A stretch of DNA of 64,000 nt from Nocardioides bizhenqiangii. Lineage in GTDB: Bacteria; Actinomycetota; Actinomycetes; Propionibacteriales; Nocardioidaceae. The position numbers and the translations under genes were made by a program. The DNA lies in assembly GCF_034661235.1 (NCBI RefSeq), contig NZ_CP141059.1:744001-808000 (forward strand), given 5' to 3'. Shown in pieces: positions 49,803 to 57,383 of this stretch. Positions within the stretch are counted from its first letter, which is position 1. The number at the start of each line of letters is the position of its first letter. The notes under the pieces are model-generated. The model made no database searches and was not told the origin of the DNA. It worked only from the letters and a program-made list of their open reading frames with translations.

Positions 49803-51203
49803 ATGTTCAGCTTGGCGCGTTTCGACTGGCGCACGTTCGTCGCCGTCGTCGTGGTGGCTGTGAGCGTGGTGGTGGCGATGGTTCTCTACTCCGACGGCGA
49901 CGGTCCGCCCCCCAACGGCGGCCACGGCCCGACCCAGCCGTCGTCCGGGATGTCGCGGCTGGTGTTCGCGGTCTGGGGCAACGAGACCGAGATCGAGGCC
50001 TACCGCAAGATCGTCGCCGACTACAACGAAGACTCGGTCGTGGTCGACGTCCACGTCGAGGCGTGGCCCGACTCGTCGTCGATGCTGGCCGACATCCGCT
50101 CGGGCGATGTCGCTCCCGACCTCTACATGCTCCCGCGCGAAGAGCTCGCGGAGACACTCGAGACCGAGCGCAACCGACCCGTGCTCGACCTGCTCGACGC
50201 GCGTGGGGTGGCCTTCGGCGACGAGTTCCCGCGTGAGGCTCTCTCGGCGTTCACGGCCGACGACAACCTGCAGTGCATGCCCTACACCAGCTCGCCGATG
50301 GTCATCTACTACAACACCGACCTGATCGACTTCGAGCGGATGGCTGCCCGCGACCTCCCCGTGCCTCCGGAGGACCTGGAGTACTGGACGCTCGACATGT
50401 TCCGCGCCGCCGCCGCGTTCGCCAGCCGACCGCGCAAGGAGTCCAAGGGCGTCTACATCGAGCCGACGATGCGGGGGCTGGCACCGTTCGTCTACGCGGG
50501 CGGCGGCAGCGTGTTCGACGACGACACCGATCCGACGTCGCTCGCCCTGTCCGACGAGGACAACGTCGACTCGATCCGCGAGACCCTCGAGGTGCTGCGC
50601 GACCCGACCATCACCCTCACCAACAAGCAGCTGCGCGAGGAGTCGGCGCTGCACTACTTCGAATCCGGCGAGCTCGGCATGATCGCCGGCTTCCGTGACC
50701 TCACGCCGCGGCTGCGGCAGGTCGCCGGGCTCAACTTCGACGTGATGCCGATGCCCGAGCTGGACGACGACGCCACGATCGGCGACCTCGCCGGAGTCTG
50801 TGTCGCCGAGGGCCCGCAGGAGCGGGTCGAGCAGTCGGCCGACTTCCTCGTCAACCTGCTCAGCGACGAAGCCGTGACGACGATGGCTGCCACCGGTTAC
50901 CTGATGCCGACCAAGCTCGACGTCAGCTTCTCCGACGCCTTCCTGCAGCCTGACCTCCAGCCGGCCAACTCCCGCGCGTTCGTGAGCTCGATCCGGTCGA
51001 TCGTGCTGCCGCCGTTGCTCGCGGTGTGGCCCGACCTCGAAGCCGCCGTCGACCCCGACCTCGAGCGGCTCCTGACCCAGCCGTCGATCGAGGATCTCGA
51101 GGCGGAGCTCGAGGCGATCGACGAGAAGTCCCAGACCGTGCTCGACCCGGAGCAGCCGGAGGAGTCAGAGGACCCGAGCGAGTCGGTCAGCCCGTCCGAC
51201 TAG
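49803..51203 (+). CDS. Membrane-anchored solute-binding protein (family 1)
   Basis: A 466-residue protein with an uncleaved-looking N-terminal helix (FVAVVVVAVSVVVAMVLYS) and an extracytoplasmic domain of the family 1 solute-binding fold: LVFAVWGNETEIEAYRKIVA, DYNEDSVVVDVHVEAWPDSS, MPYTSSPMVIYYNTDLIDF and VCVAEGPQERVEQSADFLVN. Such proteins deliver sugars or similar solutes to ABC importers. No permease or ATPase gene is adjacent and there is no lipobox, so it may work alone or with distant partners. The last 40 residues are acidic (DPEQPEESEDPSESVSPSD). Its stop overlaps that of rnd by 4 bp on the other strand. Confidence 0.8.
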   Translation: MFSLARFDWRTFVAVVVVAVSVVVAMVLYSDGDGPPPNGGHGPTQPSSGMSRLVFAVWGNETEIEAYRKIVADYNEDSVVVDVHVEAWPDSSSMLADIRSGDVAPDLYMLPREELAETLETERNRPVLDLLDARGVAFGDEFPREALSAFTADDNLQCMPYTSSPMVIYYNTDLIDFERMAARDLPVPPEDLEYWTLDMFRAAAAFASRPRKESKGVYIEPTMRGLAPFVYAGGGSVFDDDTDPTSLALSDEDNVDSIRETLEVLRDPTITLTNKQLREESALHYFESGELGMIAGFRDLTPRLRQVAGLNFDVMPMPELDDDATIGDLAGVCVAEGPQERVEQSADFLVNLLSDEAVTTMAATGYLMPTKLDVSFSDAFLQPDLQPANSRAFVSSIRSIVLPPLLAVWPDLEAAVDPDLERLLTQPSIEDLEAELEAIDEKSQTVLDPEQPEESEDPSESVSPSD

Positions 51204-52642
51204 GCGTCGGGCTGCTGGTCCGCCGACTCGTCCGCTTCGTCCGTCGAGCCGTCCGCAGACGGCTCCTCGGCCTTCTCGTCGGCCCTTCCCTTGGCCTTGG
51301 TCCTTGCGTTGCTCTTGGCGTCGCTCTTGGCGTTGTCCGAGCCCTTGTCCTTCGCCCAGGCGTCGGCCTCGAGCACCGCCTGGGCGAGCGCGGACGCGGT
51401 CAGCCCGATCTGCCAGCTCCTCGAGCCGAGCGCACGGAGCTGGTCGATCAGCCGCTCGAGCAGCTCGACCGGGTCGCGGGTCGAGGGCGGCTCCCACATC
51501 ACCCGACGCAGGTGGTCGGGAGTGAGCAGGTTCTCAGCGGGAAGGTCGTGGTGCTCGGCGAGCGCGGAGACCGCCGCCCGGGCCAGCTCGAGCCGGCGTG
51601 CCGCAACCGGGCTTTTCTCGGCCCACGCCCGGGGCGCCGGCGGGCCGTCGCCGCGCGGGGTGCGGCTCGGCAGGTCGGCCTCGTCCATCTCGGCTGCCGA
51701 CCGGATCGCCTGCAACCACGTGGAGGCGAACCTCGAGGCGCCGCGGCCGTGGAACCCCTGGGTCGACATCAGCGCGCCTCGGGTGGTGGGCATCGCGGTG
51801 GCGGCGGCGACGATAGCGGAGTCCGGGATCAGCCGGCCGGGCGTCACGTCCCGTTCGCGGGCGAGCTCGTCGCGGGCCTCCCACAGCGCCCGGACCGCGC
51901 CCAGCGACCGGCGGCCGCGCACCCGATGGAGACCCGACGTACGACGCCAGGCCTCCGTGCGCACCGCCGGCACGAACGACCGCAGGTTGTCGAACTCCTG
52001 CCGGGCCCAGTCGTCCTTGCCGGCCTCGACCAGCTGGTCGGCCAGCACCTGCCGGAGCTCGACCAGCACCTCCACGTCGAGCGCGGCGTACTCCAGCCAC
52101 GGCTCGGGCAGCGGCCGGGTCGACCAGTCGACGGCGGAGTGCTCCTTCTTCATCCGCGCACCGATCAGGGTCTCGACGAGCGTCGCGAGCCCCACCCGCG
52201 GATAGTTGAGCAGCCGGCCGGCCAGCTCGGTGTCGAACAGCGCCGCCGGCGTCAGCCCCACCTCGGCCAGGCACGGGAGGTCCTGCGTCGCCGCGTGCAG
52301 GATCCACTCGGACTCGCCGATCGCCTCCTGCAGCGGCGCGAGCGACGACAGCGGGATCGGGTCGATGAGAGCGGTGCCGGCACCCTCGCGGCGGATCTGG
52401 ATCAGGTAGGCGCGGTTGGAGTAGCGGTAGCCGGACGCGCGCTCGGCGTCGATCGCGACCGGTCCGGTGCCGGCGGCGAGCTGGACGACGTACTCCGCCA
52501 GCGCCTCGTCGGTGTCGATGACCGGCGGGAGACCGTCGGCGAGAGTGAGCAGCGCGACCTCGGGCTCGGCCGCAGGCTCGGTCGCGGGGTCCGGCGCGGG
52601 CACGGTGTCTTCCGGCGCGTCGGCGTGGGGAGTGTCCGGCAT
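51200..52642 (-). CDS. rnd: Ribonuclease D-like 3'-5' exonuclease with HRDC domain
   Basis: A 480-residue DEDD exonuclease. Exo I is VAIDAERASGYRYSNRAYLI near 62-81, Exo II is HAATQDLPCLAEVGL with Asp, and Exo III is YAALDVEVLVELRQVL. An HRDC helical domain follows (ALWEARDELARERDVTPGRL). RNase D trims tRNA and small RNA 3' ends. The C-terminal 55 residues alternate charged residues (KDKGSDNAKSDAKSNARTKA) and look disordered. Its start codon overlaps the stop of the DUF3000 gene by one base (TGATG). In M. tuberculosis rnd (Rv2681) and the DUF3000 gene (Rv2680) are also neighbours. Confidence 0.88.
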   Translation of the reverse strand: MPDTPHADAPEDTVPAPDPATEPAAEPEVALLTLADGLPPVIDTDEALAEYVVQLAAGTGPVAIDAERASGYRYSNRAYLIQIRREGAGTALIDPIPLSSLAPLQEAIGESEWILHAATQDLPCLAEVGLTPAALFDTELAGRLLNYPRVGLATLVETLIGARMKKEHSAVDWSTRPLPEPWLEYAALDVEVLVELRQVLADQLVEAGKDDWARQEFDNLRSFVPAVRTEAWRRTSGLHRVRGRRSLGAVRALWEARDELARERDVTPGRLIPDSAIVAAATAMPTTRGALMSTQGFHGRGASRFASTWLQAIRSAAEMDEADLPSRTPRGDGPPAPRAWAEKSPVAARRLELARAAVSALAEHHDLPAENLLTPDHLRRVMWEPPSTRDPVELLERLIDQLRALGSRSWQIGLTASALAQAVLEADAWAKDKGSDNAKSDAKSNARTKAKGRADEKAEEPSADGSTDEADESADQQPDA

Positions 52643-53256
52643 CAGGAGGTGGAGCCCCGCTGGCCACGCCGCGACGGCATCACCGCGACTCCGTCCGGGA
52701 CCGGCTCGAGCCCGCCCGCCGTGCAGAGCAGCTCACCCCACGCCTCGACGTGCGCGGCCAGCGCCGGCGCGTCGGTCGGCGTCCAGGACGCCCGCACCTC
52801 GAGCTGCGCGGAGCCGCCGTCGCCGGCCATGGTGCCGTAGCTCTCGGTCGCGACCCGGGTCACCGTCCCCGACAGAGTGGAGTACGCCGCGCCGTGGGCC
52901 TCGAGCGCGTCGGTCAGCCAGGTCCAGCCGACATCGGTCAGCATCGGGTCGGTCGCGAGCGCGTGGTCGATCTCGGCCCGGCAGTAGGCGACGCACCGGA
53001 AGGTTCCGTCCCAGGCGTCGTTGCCGGCGGGGTCGTGGAGCAGCACGATCCGCCCGGTCGCCACCTCGTCGCCGTCGAGGGTGACGTCGGCGGACAGAGC
53101 GGTCGCGAACGGCGCGATCCGCTGCGGGGCAGGCATCTCCTCGCAGAGGATCTCCGGCCGGAGGATCGCCGCGCGCATGGCCGCGACCGCAGCGCTGAAC
53201 TCCGGGGGTTCACCGGCCGCGCCGGACCCCTGGTGCGTCTCCTGGCGGGCGACCAT
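52642..53256 (-). CDS. DUF3000 family protein
   Basis: A 204-residue protein of the actinobacterial DUF3000 family. EFSAAVAAMRAAILRPEILC, EEMPAPQRIAPFATALSADV, TGRIVLLHDPAGNDAWDGTF and EIDHALATDPMLTDVGWTWL are typical. No function is known, but the gene is regularly found between rnd and hemE. The ATG at 53256 is favoured by TATGGT six bases upstream. It is divergent from hemE and co-transcribed with rnd. Confidence 0.88.
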   Translation of the reverse strand: MVARQETHQGSGAAGEPPEFSAAVAAMRAAILRPEILCEEMPAPQRIAPFATALSADVTLDGDEVATGRIVLLHDPAGNDAWDGTFRCVAYCRAEIDHALATDPMLTDVGWTWLTDALEAHGAAYSTLSGTVTRVATESYGTMAGDGGSAQLEVRASWTPTDAPALAAHVEAWGELLCTAGGLEPVPDGVAVMPSRRGQRGSTS

Positions 53257-53262
53257 GGAGCC

Positions 53263-53268
53263 ACCATA
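53263..53268 (-). promoter_or_regulatory. Leaderless-type -10 hexamer (TATGGT)
   Basis: TATGGT on the minus strand lies six bases before the DUF3000 ATG at 53256, in the 95-bp region shared with hemE. Confidence 0.45.
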
Positions 53269-53351
53269 GGAGACGTCGGCGGGTTCGGGCCCGCGGCACG
53301 CCGCCCCCGCGATGTGCACCAACCCGACCCGCCTGAGACGCTGTGCCCGAT

Positions 53352-54404
53352 ATGAGCGACCCTCACGACCTCAGCGACAGCGCGTTCCTCCGGGCAGTGC
53401 GCGGTGAACCGGTGTCGCACACCCCGGTGTGGTTCATGCGCCAGGCCGGCCGCTCGCTGCCGGAGTACCTCGCGGTCCGCGAGGGCACCAACATGCTCGA
53501 GTCGTGCATGAACGCCGAGCTGGTCACCGAGATCACCCTCCAGCCGGTCCGGCGGTACGGCGTCGACGCGGCCATCTTCTTCTCCGACATCGTGCTGCCG
53601 CTCAAGGCGGTCGGGGTCGACCTCGACATCAAGCCGGGCGTGGGGCCGGTCGTGGCCCAGCCGGTCCGGACCCTCGCCGACGTGGCTGCGATCCCGGACC
53701 TGACGCCCGAGCACGTGCCGTTCATCACCGAGGCGGTGCGGTCGCTGGTCGGTGAGCTGGCCGGGATGAACGGCGGCACGCCGCTGATCGGGTTCGCCGG
53801 GGCGCCGTTCACCGTGGCGTCGTACCTCGTCGAGGGCGGGCCCTCCAAGGAGCACGCGAAGACCAAGGCCCTGATGTTCGGCGCGCCGGAGGTCTGGGAC
53901 GCGCTGATGCGCAAGATCGCCGGCATCTCCGCGACCTTCCTCGAGGTGCAGGCCGCGGCCGGTGCGTCCGCCGTCCAGCTCTTCGACTCGTGGGCCGGCG
54001 CGCTGACGCCCGGCGACTACGAGCGCTACGTCATGCCGCACTCCGCCGCCGTGCTCGCGCGCGTGGGCGCCCTCGGCGCGCCGCGCATCCACTTCGGCGT
54101 CGGTACGACGAACCTGCTGTCCCTGATGGGCACGGCCGGTGCGGACGTGGTCGGCGTCGACTGGCGCACGCCGCTGGGGTCGGCGATCCAGCTCGTCGGT
54201 GACCGGGCCGTCCAGGGCAACCTCGACCCGACCCTGGTGTTCGCCCCGACCGGCGTCATGACCGCCCGCGCGGCCGAGATCATCGAGGCGGGGCGCGCCG
54301 CCAAGGGGCACGTCTTCAACCTCGGCCACGGGGTCATCCCGTCCACCGACCCCGACCAGCTCGCGCGGCTGACGGAGTTCGTGCAGTCCTACTCGCTGGG
54401 CTGA
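53352..54404 (+). CDS. hemE: Uroporphyrinogen decarboxylase
   Basis: A 350-residue HemE. The substrate-binding [15 protein letters not shown] at 25-39 and the catalytic Asp79 in FFSDIVLP are conserved, as are [17 protein letters not shown] and FNLGHGVIP near the C-terminus. It removes four acetate carboxyl groups from uroporphyrinogen III to give coproporphyrinogen III, the point before the coproporphyrin branch used by Actinobacteria. cgoX/hemY and hemQ, the later enzymes of that branch, are also in this window. The ATG at 53352 gives the natural N-terminus. Confidence 0.95.
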   Translation: MSDPHDLSDSAFLRAVRGEPVSHTPVWFMRQAGRSLPEYLAVREGTNMLESCMNAELVTEITLQPVRRYGVDAAIFFSDIVLPLKAVGVDLDIKPGVGPVVAQPVRTLADVAAIPDLTPEHVPFITEAVRSLVGELAGMNGGTPLIGFAGAPFTVASYLVEGGPSKEHAKTKALMFGAPEVWDALMRKIAGISATFLEVQAAAGASAVQLFDSWAGALTPGDYERYVMPHSAAVLARVGALGAPRIHFGVGTTNLLSLMGTAGADVVGVDWRTPLGSAIQLVGDRAVQGNLDPTLVFAPTGVMTARAAEIIEAGRAAKGHVFNLGHGVIPSTDPDQLARLTEFVQSYSLG

Positions 54405-54411
54405 CCGGGTC

Positions 54412-55170
54412 TCAGTCGGCCTGCTTCTTCGCCGCGGACTTCTTGGCGGCCTTCTTCGCCGGCGCCCTCTTCTTGAGGCTGACCTGCATCCCGCTGCCGC
54501 TGCCGGTCACCGTCAGGTAGCCCTGCGCCTGCAGGAGCGCCGACAGCTTGGAGTGGCCGTAGAGCCGCGGGTCGAACGACGTGCTCACCGAGCGCAGGTA
54601 GTTCCCGAGTCCGCTGACGCTGACCGTCCCGTCCTCCTGAGACGCGCTGTTGATCGCCTTGGTCAGCAGGCTCTGCAGGTTGGGGACCGGTGCCTCCTCG
54701 CTGGTCGGGTCTTCCGACTCGGGCACCGACTCGCTGCCCAGGACCTCGAGGTAGATGAACCGGTCGCAGGCGGCCACCAGGGACGCCGGCGTCTTCCGCA
54801 GCCCGAGCCCGTAGACGGTCATCCCCGACTCCCGCAGCCGGGTGGCCAGCCGGGTGAAGTCGCTGTCGCTCGACACCAGCGCGAACGCGTCGAGGTTGCC
54901 GGAGTAGAGCAGGTCCATCGCGTCGATGATGAGCGTGGAGTCGGTGGAGTTCTTGCCGGTCGTGTAGGCGAACTGCTGCACCGGCACGATCGCGTGCTGG
55001 TTGAGCACGCTCTTCCAGCCGTTGAGCTGCGGCGTCGTCCAGTCGCCGTACGCACGCTTGACGCTCGCCACGCCGTACGACGCCAGCTCCTCCAGCAGGG
55101 CGCCGGCGTGCTTCGGCGACGTGTTGTCCGCATCGATCAGGACAGCCAGGCGCTGGTTCGGTGTCGACAT
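54412..55170 (-). CDS. NYN-domain RNase-like protein with OST-HTH domain
   Basis: A 252-residue protein. Residues 1-140 form a NYN (PIN-like) domain: RLAVLIDADNTSPKHAGALL with the first Asp, STLIIDAMDLLYSGNLDAFA and LVSSDSDFTRLATRLRESGM with the acidic cluster that would hold Mg2+ and cut RNA. Residues about 165-230 are an OST-HTH/LOTUS-like domain (LQSLLTKAINSASQEDGTVS, then LGNYLRSVSTSFDPRLYGHS), which binds RNA. A Lys/Ala-rich tail (KKRAPAKKAAKKSAAKK) follows. It lies between hemE and hemY on the opposite strand. The ATG at 55170 fits family starts; an ATG three or four codons upstream is possible. Confidence 0.85.
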   Translation of the reverse strand: MSTPNQRLAVLIDADNTSPKHAGALLEELASYGVASVKRAYGDWTTPQLNGWKSVLNQHAIVPVQQFAYTTGKNSTDSTLIIDAMDLLYSGNLDAFALVSSDSDFTRLATRLRESGMTVYGLGLRKTPASLVAACDRFIYLEVLGSESVPESEDPTSEEAPVPNLQSLLTKAINSASQEDGTVSVSGLGNYLRSVSTSFDPRLYGHSKLSALLQAQGYLTVTGSGSGMQVSLKKRAPAKKAAKKSAAKKQAD

Positions 55171-55211
55171 GCCCTTCATCATGTCCTGCGCGCGTCTGCC
55201 ACGCTGGACCG

Positions 55212-56576
55212 GTGCGGCGGTTCATCGTGGTGGGTGGTGGGATCAGCGGGCTGACCGCTGCCCGCGACCTAGTCGCCGCCGGCCACGAGGTGCTGGTCCT
55301 CGAGGGATCGGACCGGCTCGGCGGCAAGCTGCGGCGCGGCGAGGTCGCCGGGATCAGCGTCGACGTCGGCGCCGAGGCGATGATCAACCGACGGCCCGAG
55401 GGCGTCGGGCTCGCCACCGCCACCGGCCTGCCCGTGACCCACCCGACCGGCGCCACCTCCCGGATCTGGACGCGCGGTGCGCTGCGGCCGCTGCCGCGCA
55501 CCCTGATGGGGGCGCCGCTCGACCTCGACCAGCTCGAGGAGAGCGGCATCCTGTCGCCGGACGGCCTGCAGCGCGCGCGGCACCAGCAGGTCCCTCGTCC
55601 CGACGGCGACGTCTCGGTCGGCGAGCTCGTCGGCGCGAGGTACGGCGACGAGGTGGTCGACCGTCTGGTCGAGCCGCTGCTCGGCGGGGTCTATGCGGGC
55701 CACGCCCGCGGCATCTCCGCGCGAGCGGCCGCGCCACAGCTGGTGGACCTGCTCGCCCGGGAACAGGTCGACGTGCCGCCGGCGCCGGCCGTCCCGGTCT
55801 TCGCCGGCGTCCCGGGCGGGATGTGGCAGCTCCCGGACGCGATCGCGGGCGAGCTGGCTGCGAGCGGCCGGGCCGAGGTCCGGACGGACGCGGTGACGCG
55901 GGAGGTGCGCCGCACGCCCGGCGGGTTCGAGGTGGTGATCGACCAGCTCGGGGTCCGCGAGGTCGAGGCCGCGGACGGTGTGGTGGTCGCCACCCCGGCC
56001 GCCCCGACCGCGCGCCTGCTCGCCGACCTGGCGCCGACGGCCGCCGCCGAGCTGGCCGGCATCGGCTACGCGTCGTCCGCCGTGGTGACCTTCGCCTTCC
56101 GAGCCGACCCCGCGGTCACCGAGGCGATCGACATCGGGGCGTCCGGCTTCTTGGTGCCACCGGTCGACGGCCGCGCCGTCAAGGCGGCGACCTTCTCCTT
56201 CGCCAAGTGGGACTGGGTCCGCGCGGCCGGTGCCAGCGGCGACAGAGACCTGCTGGTCTTCCGCACGTCGCTCGGCCGGTACGGGGAGGAGCAGACCCTC
56301 CAGGTCCCTGACGACGACCTGGTGCGGGTCTCGCTCGCCGACCTCGCGGAGGCGACCGGGCTCGTCGCGACTCCCGTCGACACCGTCGTCGAAAGATGGG
56401 GCGGGGGACTCCCGCAGTACGCCGTCGGCCACCTCGACCGCGTCGCTCGGATTCGCGCCGCCGTTGCCGCCGTACCCGGGCTCGCCGTCTGCGGGGCGGC
56501 GTACGACGGCGTCGGCATCGCCGCCTGCATCGGCTCCGGACAGAGGGCTGCTGCCGAGCTCGGCACGACCGCGTAG
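55212..56576 (+). CDS. hemG: Protoporphyrinogen/coproporphyrinogen III oxidase
   Basis: A 454-residue FAD enzyme of the HemY/CgoX type. The FAD-binding VVGGGISGLTAARDL is at residues 6-20, EGSDRLGGKLRRGEV follows, and VFAGVPGGMWQLPDAIAGEL and the C-terminal VCGAAYDGVGIAACIGSGQR are diagnostic. In Actinobacteria this enzyme oxidises coproporphyrinogen III to coproporphyrin III, which HemH and HemQ then convert to haem; the name cgoX is also used. GTG at 55212 is taken as the start because the Rossmann strand begins immediately. It follows hemE apart from the opposite-strand NYN gene. Confidence 0.9.
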   Translation: MRRFIVVGGGISGLTAARDLVAAGHEVLVLEGSDRLGGKLRRGEVAGISVDVGAEAMINRRPEGVGLATATGLPVTHPTGATSRIWTRGALRPLPRTLMGAPLDLDQLEESGILSPDGLQRARHQQVPRPDGDVSVGELVGARYGDEVVDRLVEPLLGGVYAGHARGISARAAAPQLVDLLAREQVDVPPAPAVPVFAGVPGGMWQLPDAIAGELAASGRAEVRTDAVTREVRRTPGGFEVVIDQLGVREVEAADGVVVATPAAPTARLLADLAPTAAAELAGIGYASSAVVTFAFRADPAVTEAIDIGASGFLVPPVDGRAVKAATFSFAKWDWVRAAGASGDRDLLVFRTSLGRYGEEQTLQVPDDDLVRVSLADLAEATGLVATPVDTVVERWGGGLPQYAVGHLDRVARIRAAVAAVPGLAVCGAAYDGVGIAACIGSGQRAAAELGTTA

Positions 56577-56669
56577 TCCCGGGAGGTCTGCCCACCTGTC
56601 CCTGGGAGCCGGGACACCGGGACCGGCACCGTCGGGTCATCGCAGTCCACCCGAGAGAAAGAGGAAGCG

Positions 56670-57383
56670 ATGACCACCCAGACCGTCACCCACCCGGTGC
56701 GTTCGGACGTGGGCGCCGGACCAGCGCCGGCGCCCGGAGCCCGGACCAGCACCCGATGGGCACTCGCCGGCGTCGGTGCCGGCATCACCGGAGCCGGCGC
56801 GATCGCCGCGTCGCTGTCGATGAGCGCCGTCTACGACGAGAGCCTCGGCGGCGACACCACCAAGATCGCCGACAAGCTCAGCGACTACGTTCCCAACCTG
56901 ATCGTGTTCCACGTCCTGGGCATGCTGAGCGCGGTGCTGATGATCGTCTTCGCCGCCGGCCTCTACCGACGGCTGCGGGCGACCGCGCCCACCGACAGCA
57001 TCGCTCCCATGATCGCGACGTTCGGCCTGCTCGGCACCGCGTTCGTCATCGTGATGGGGACCGGCCTCGACACCGAGTTCGTCTTCGGGGTCGGGGACGA
57101 GAAGATCGTGTCGCCCGACAACGCCGCGTTCTACAACCACTGGGTCGGCACCATCCCGTGGTGCTGGGGCCTGCTCGGTCTCTCAGGGATCGCCCTGTTC
57201 GCGCTGGCCCGCTCCGGCGGCGTGGCGCGGTGGCTCGGCCTGGTCGGCCTCCTCGGCGGTGGCATCACGTTGGCCTTCGGCATCTCCCCGCTGCAGTACA
57301 TGGCCGGCTTCACCGGTCCGATCGGCCTGATCGTCGTGGCGCTCGGGTTCCTGGTCGGTGACAAGGCGTACCGGGGTCGGTGA
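56670..57383 (+). CDS. Multi-pass membrane protein upstream of a two-component pair
   Basis: A 237-residue protein with about six membrane helices: RWALAGVGAGITGAGAIAAS, LIVFHVLGMLSAVLMIVFAA, MIATFGLLGTAFVIVMGTGL, TIPWCWGLLGLSGIALFALA, GLVGLLGGGITLAFGISP and GPIGLIVVALGFLVGD. An external loop between helices 1 and 2 has YDESLGGDTTKIADKLSDYV. AAAGAGGAAG gives a good ribosome-binding site. Its stop overlaps the histidine kinase start (GTGA), so all three genes of the unit are translationally linked. It may sense or modulate the kinase; this is inferred from position. Confidence 0.75.
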   Translation: MTTQTVTHPVRSDVGAGPAPAPGARTSTRWALAGVGAGITGAGAIAASLSMSAVYDESLGGDTTKIADKLSDYVPNLIVFHVLGMLSAVLMIVFAAGLYRRLRATAPTDSIAPMIATFGLLGTAFVIVMGTGLDTEFVFGVGDEKIVSPDNAAFYNHWVGTIPWCWGLLGLSGIALFALARSGGVARWLGLVGLLGGGITLAFGISPLQYMAGFTGPIGLIVVALGFLVGDKAYRGR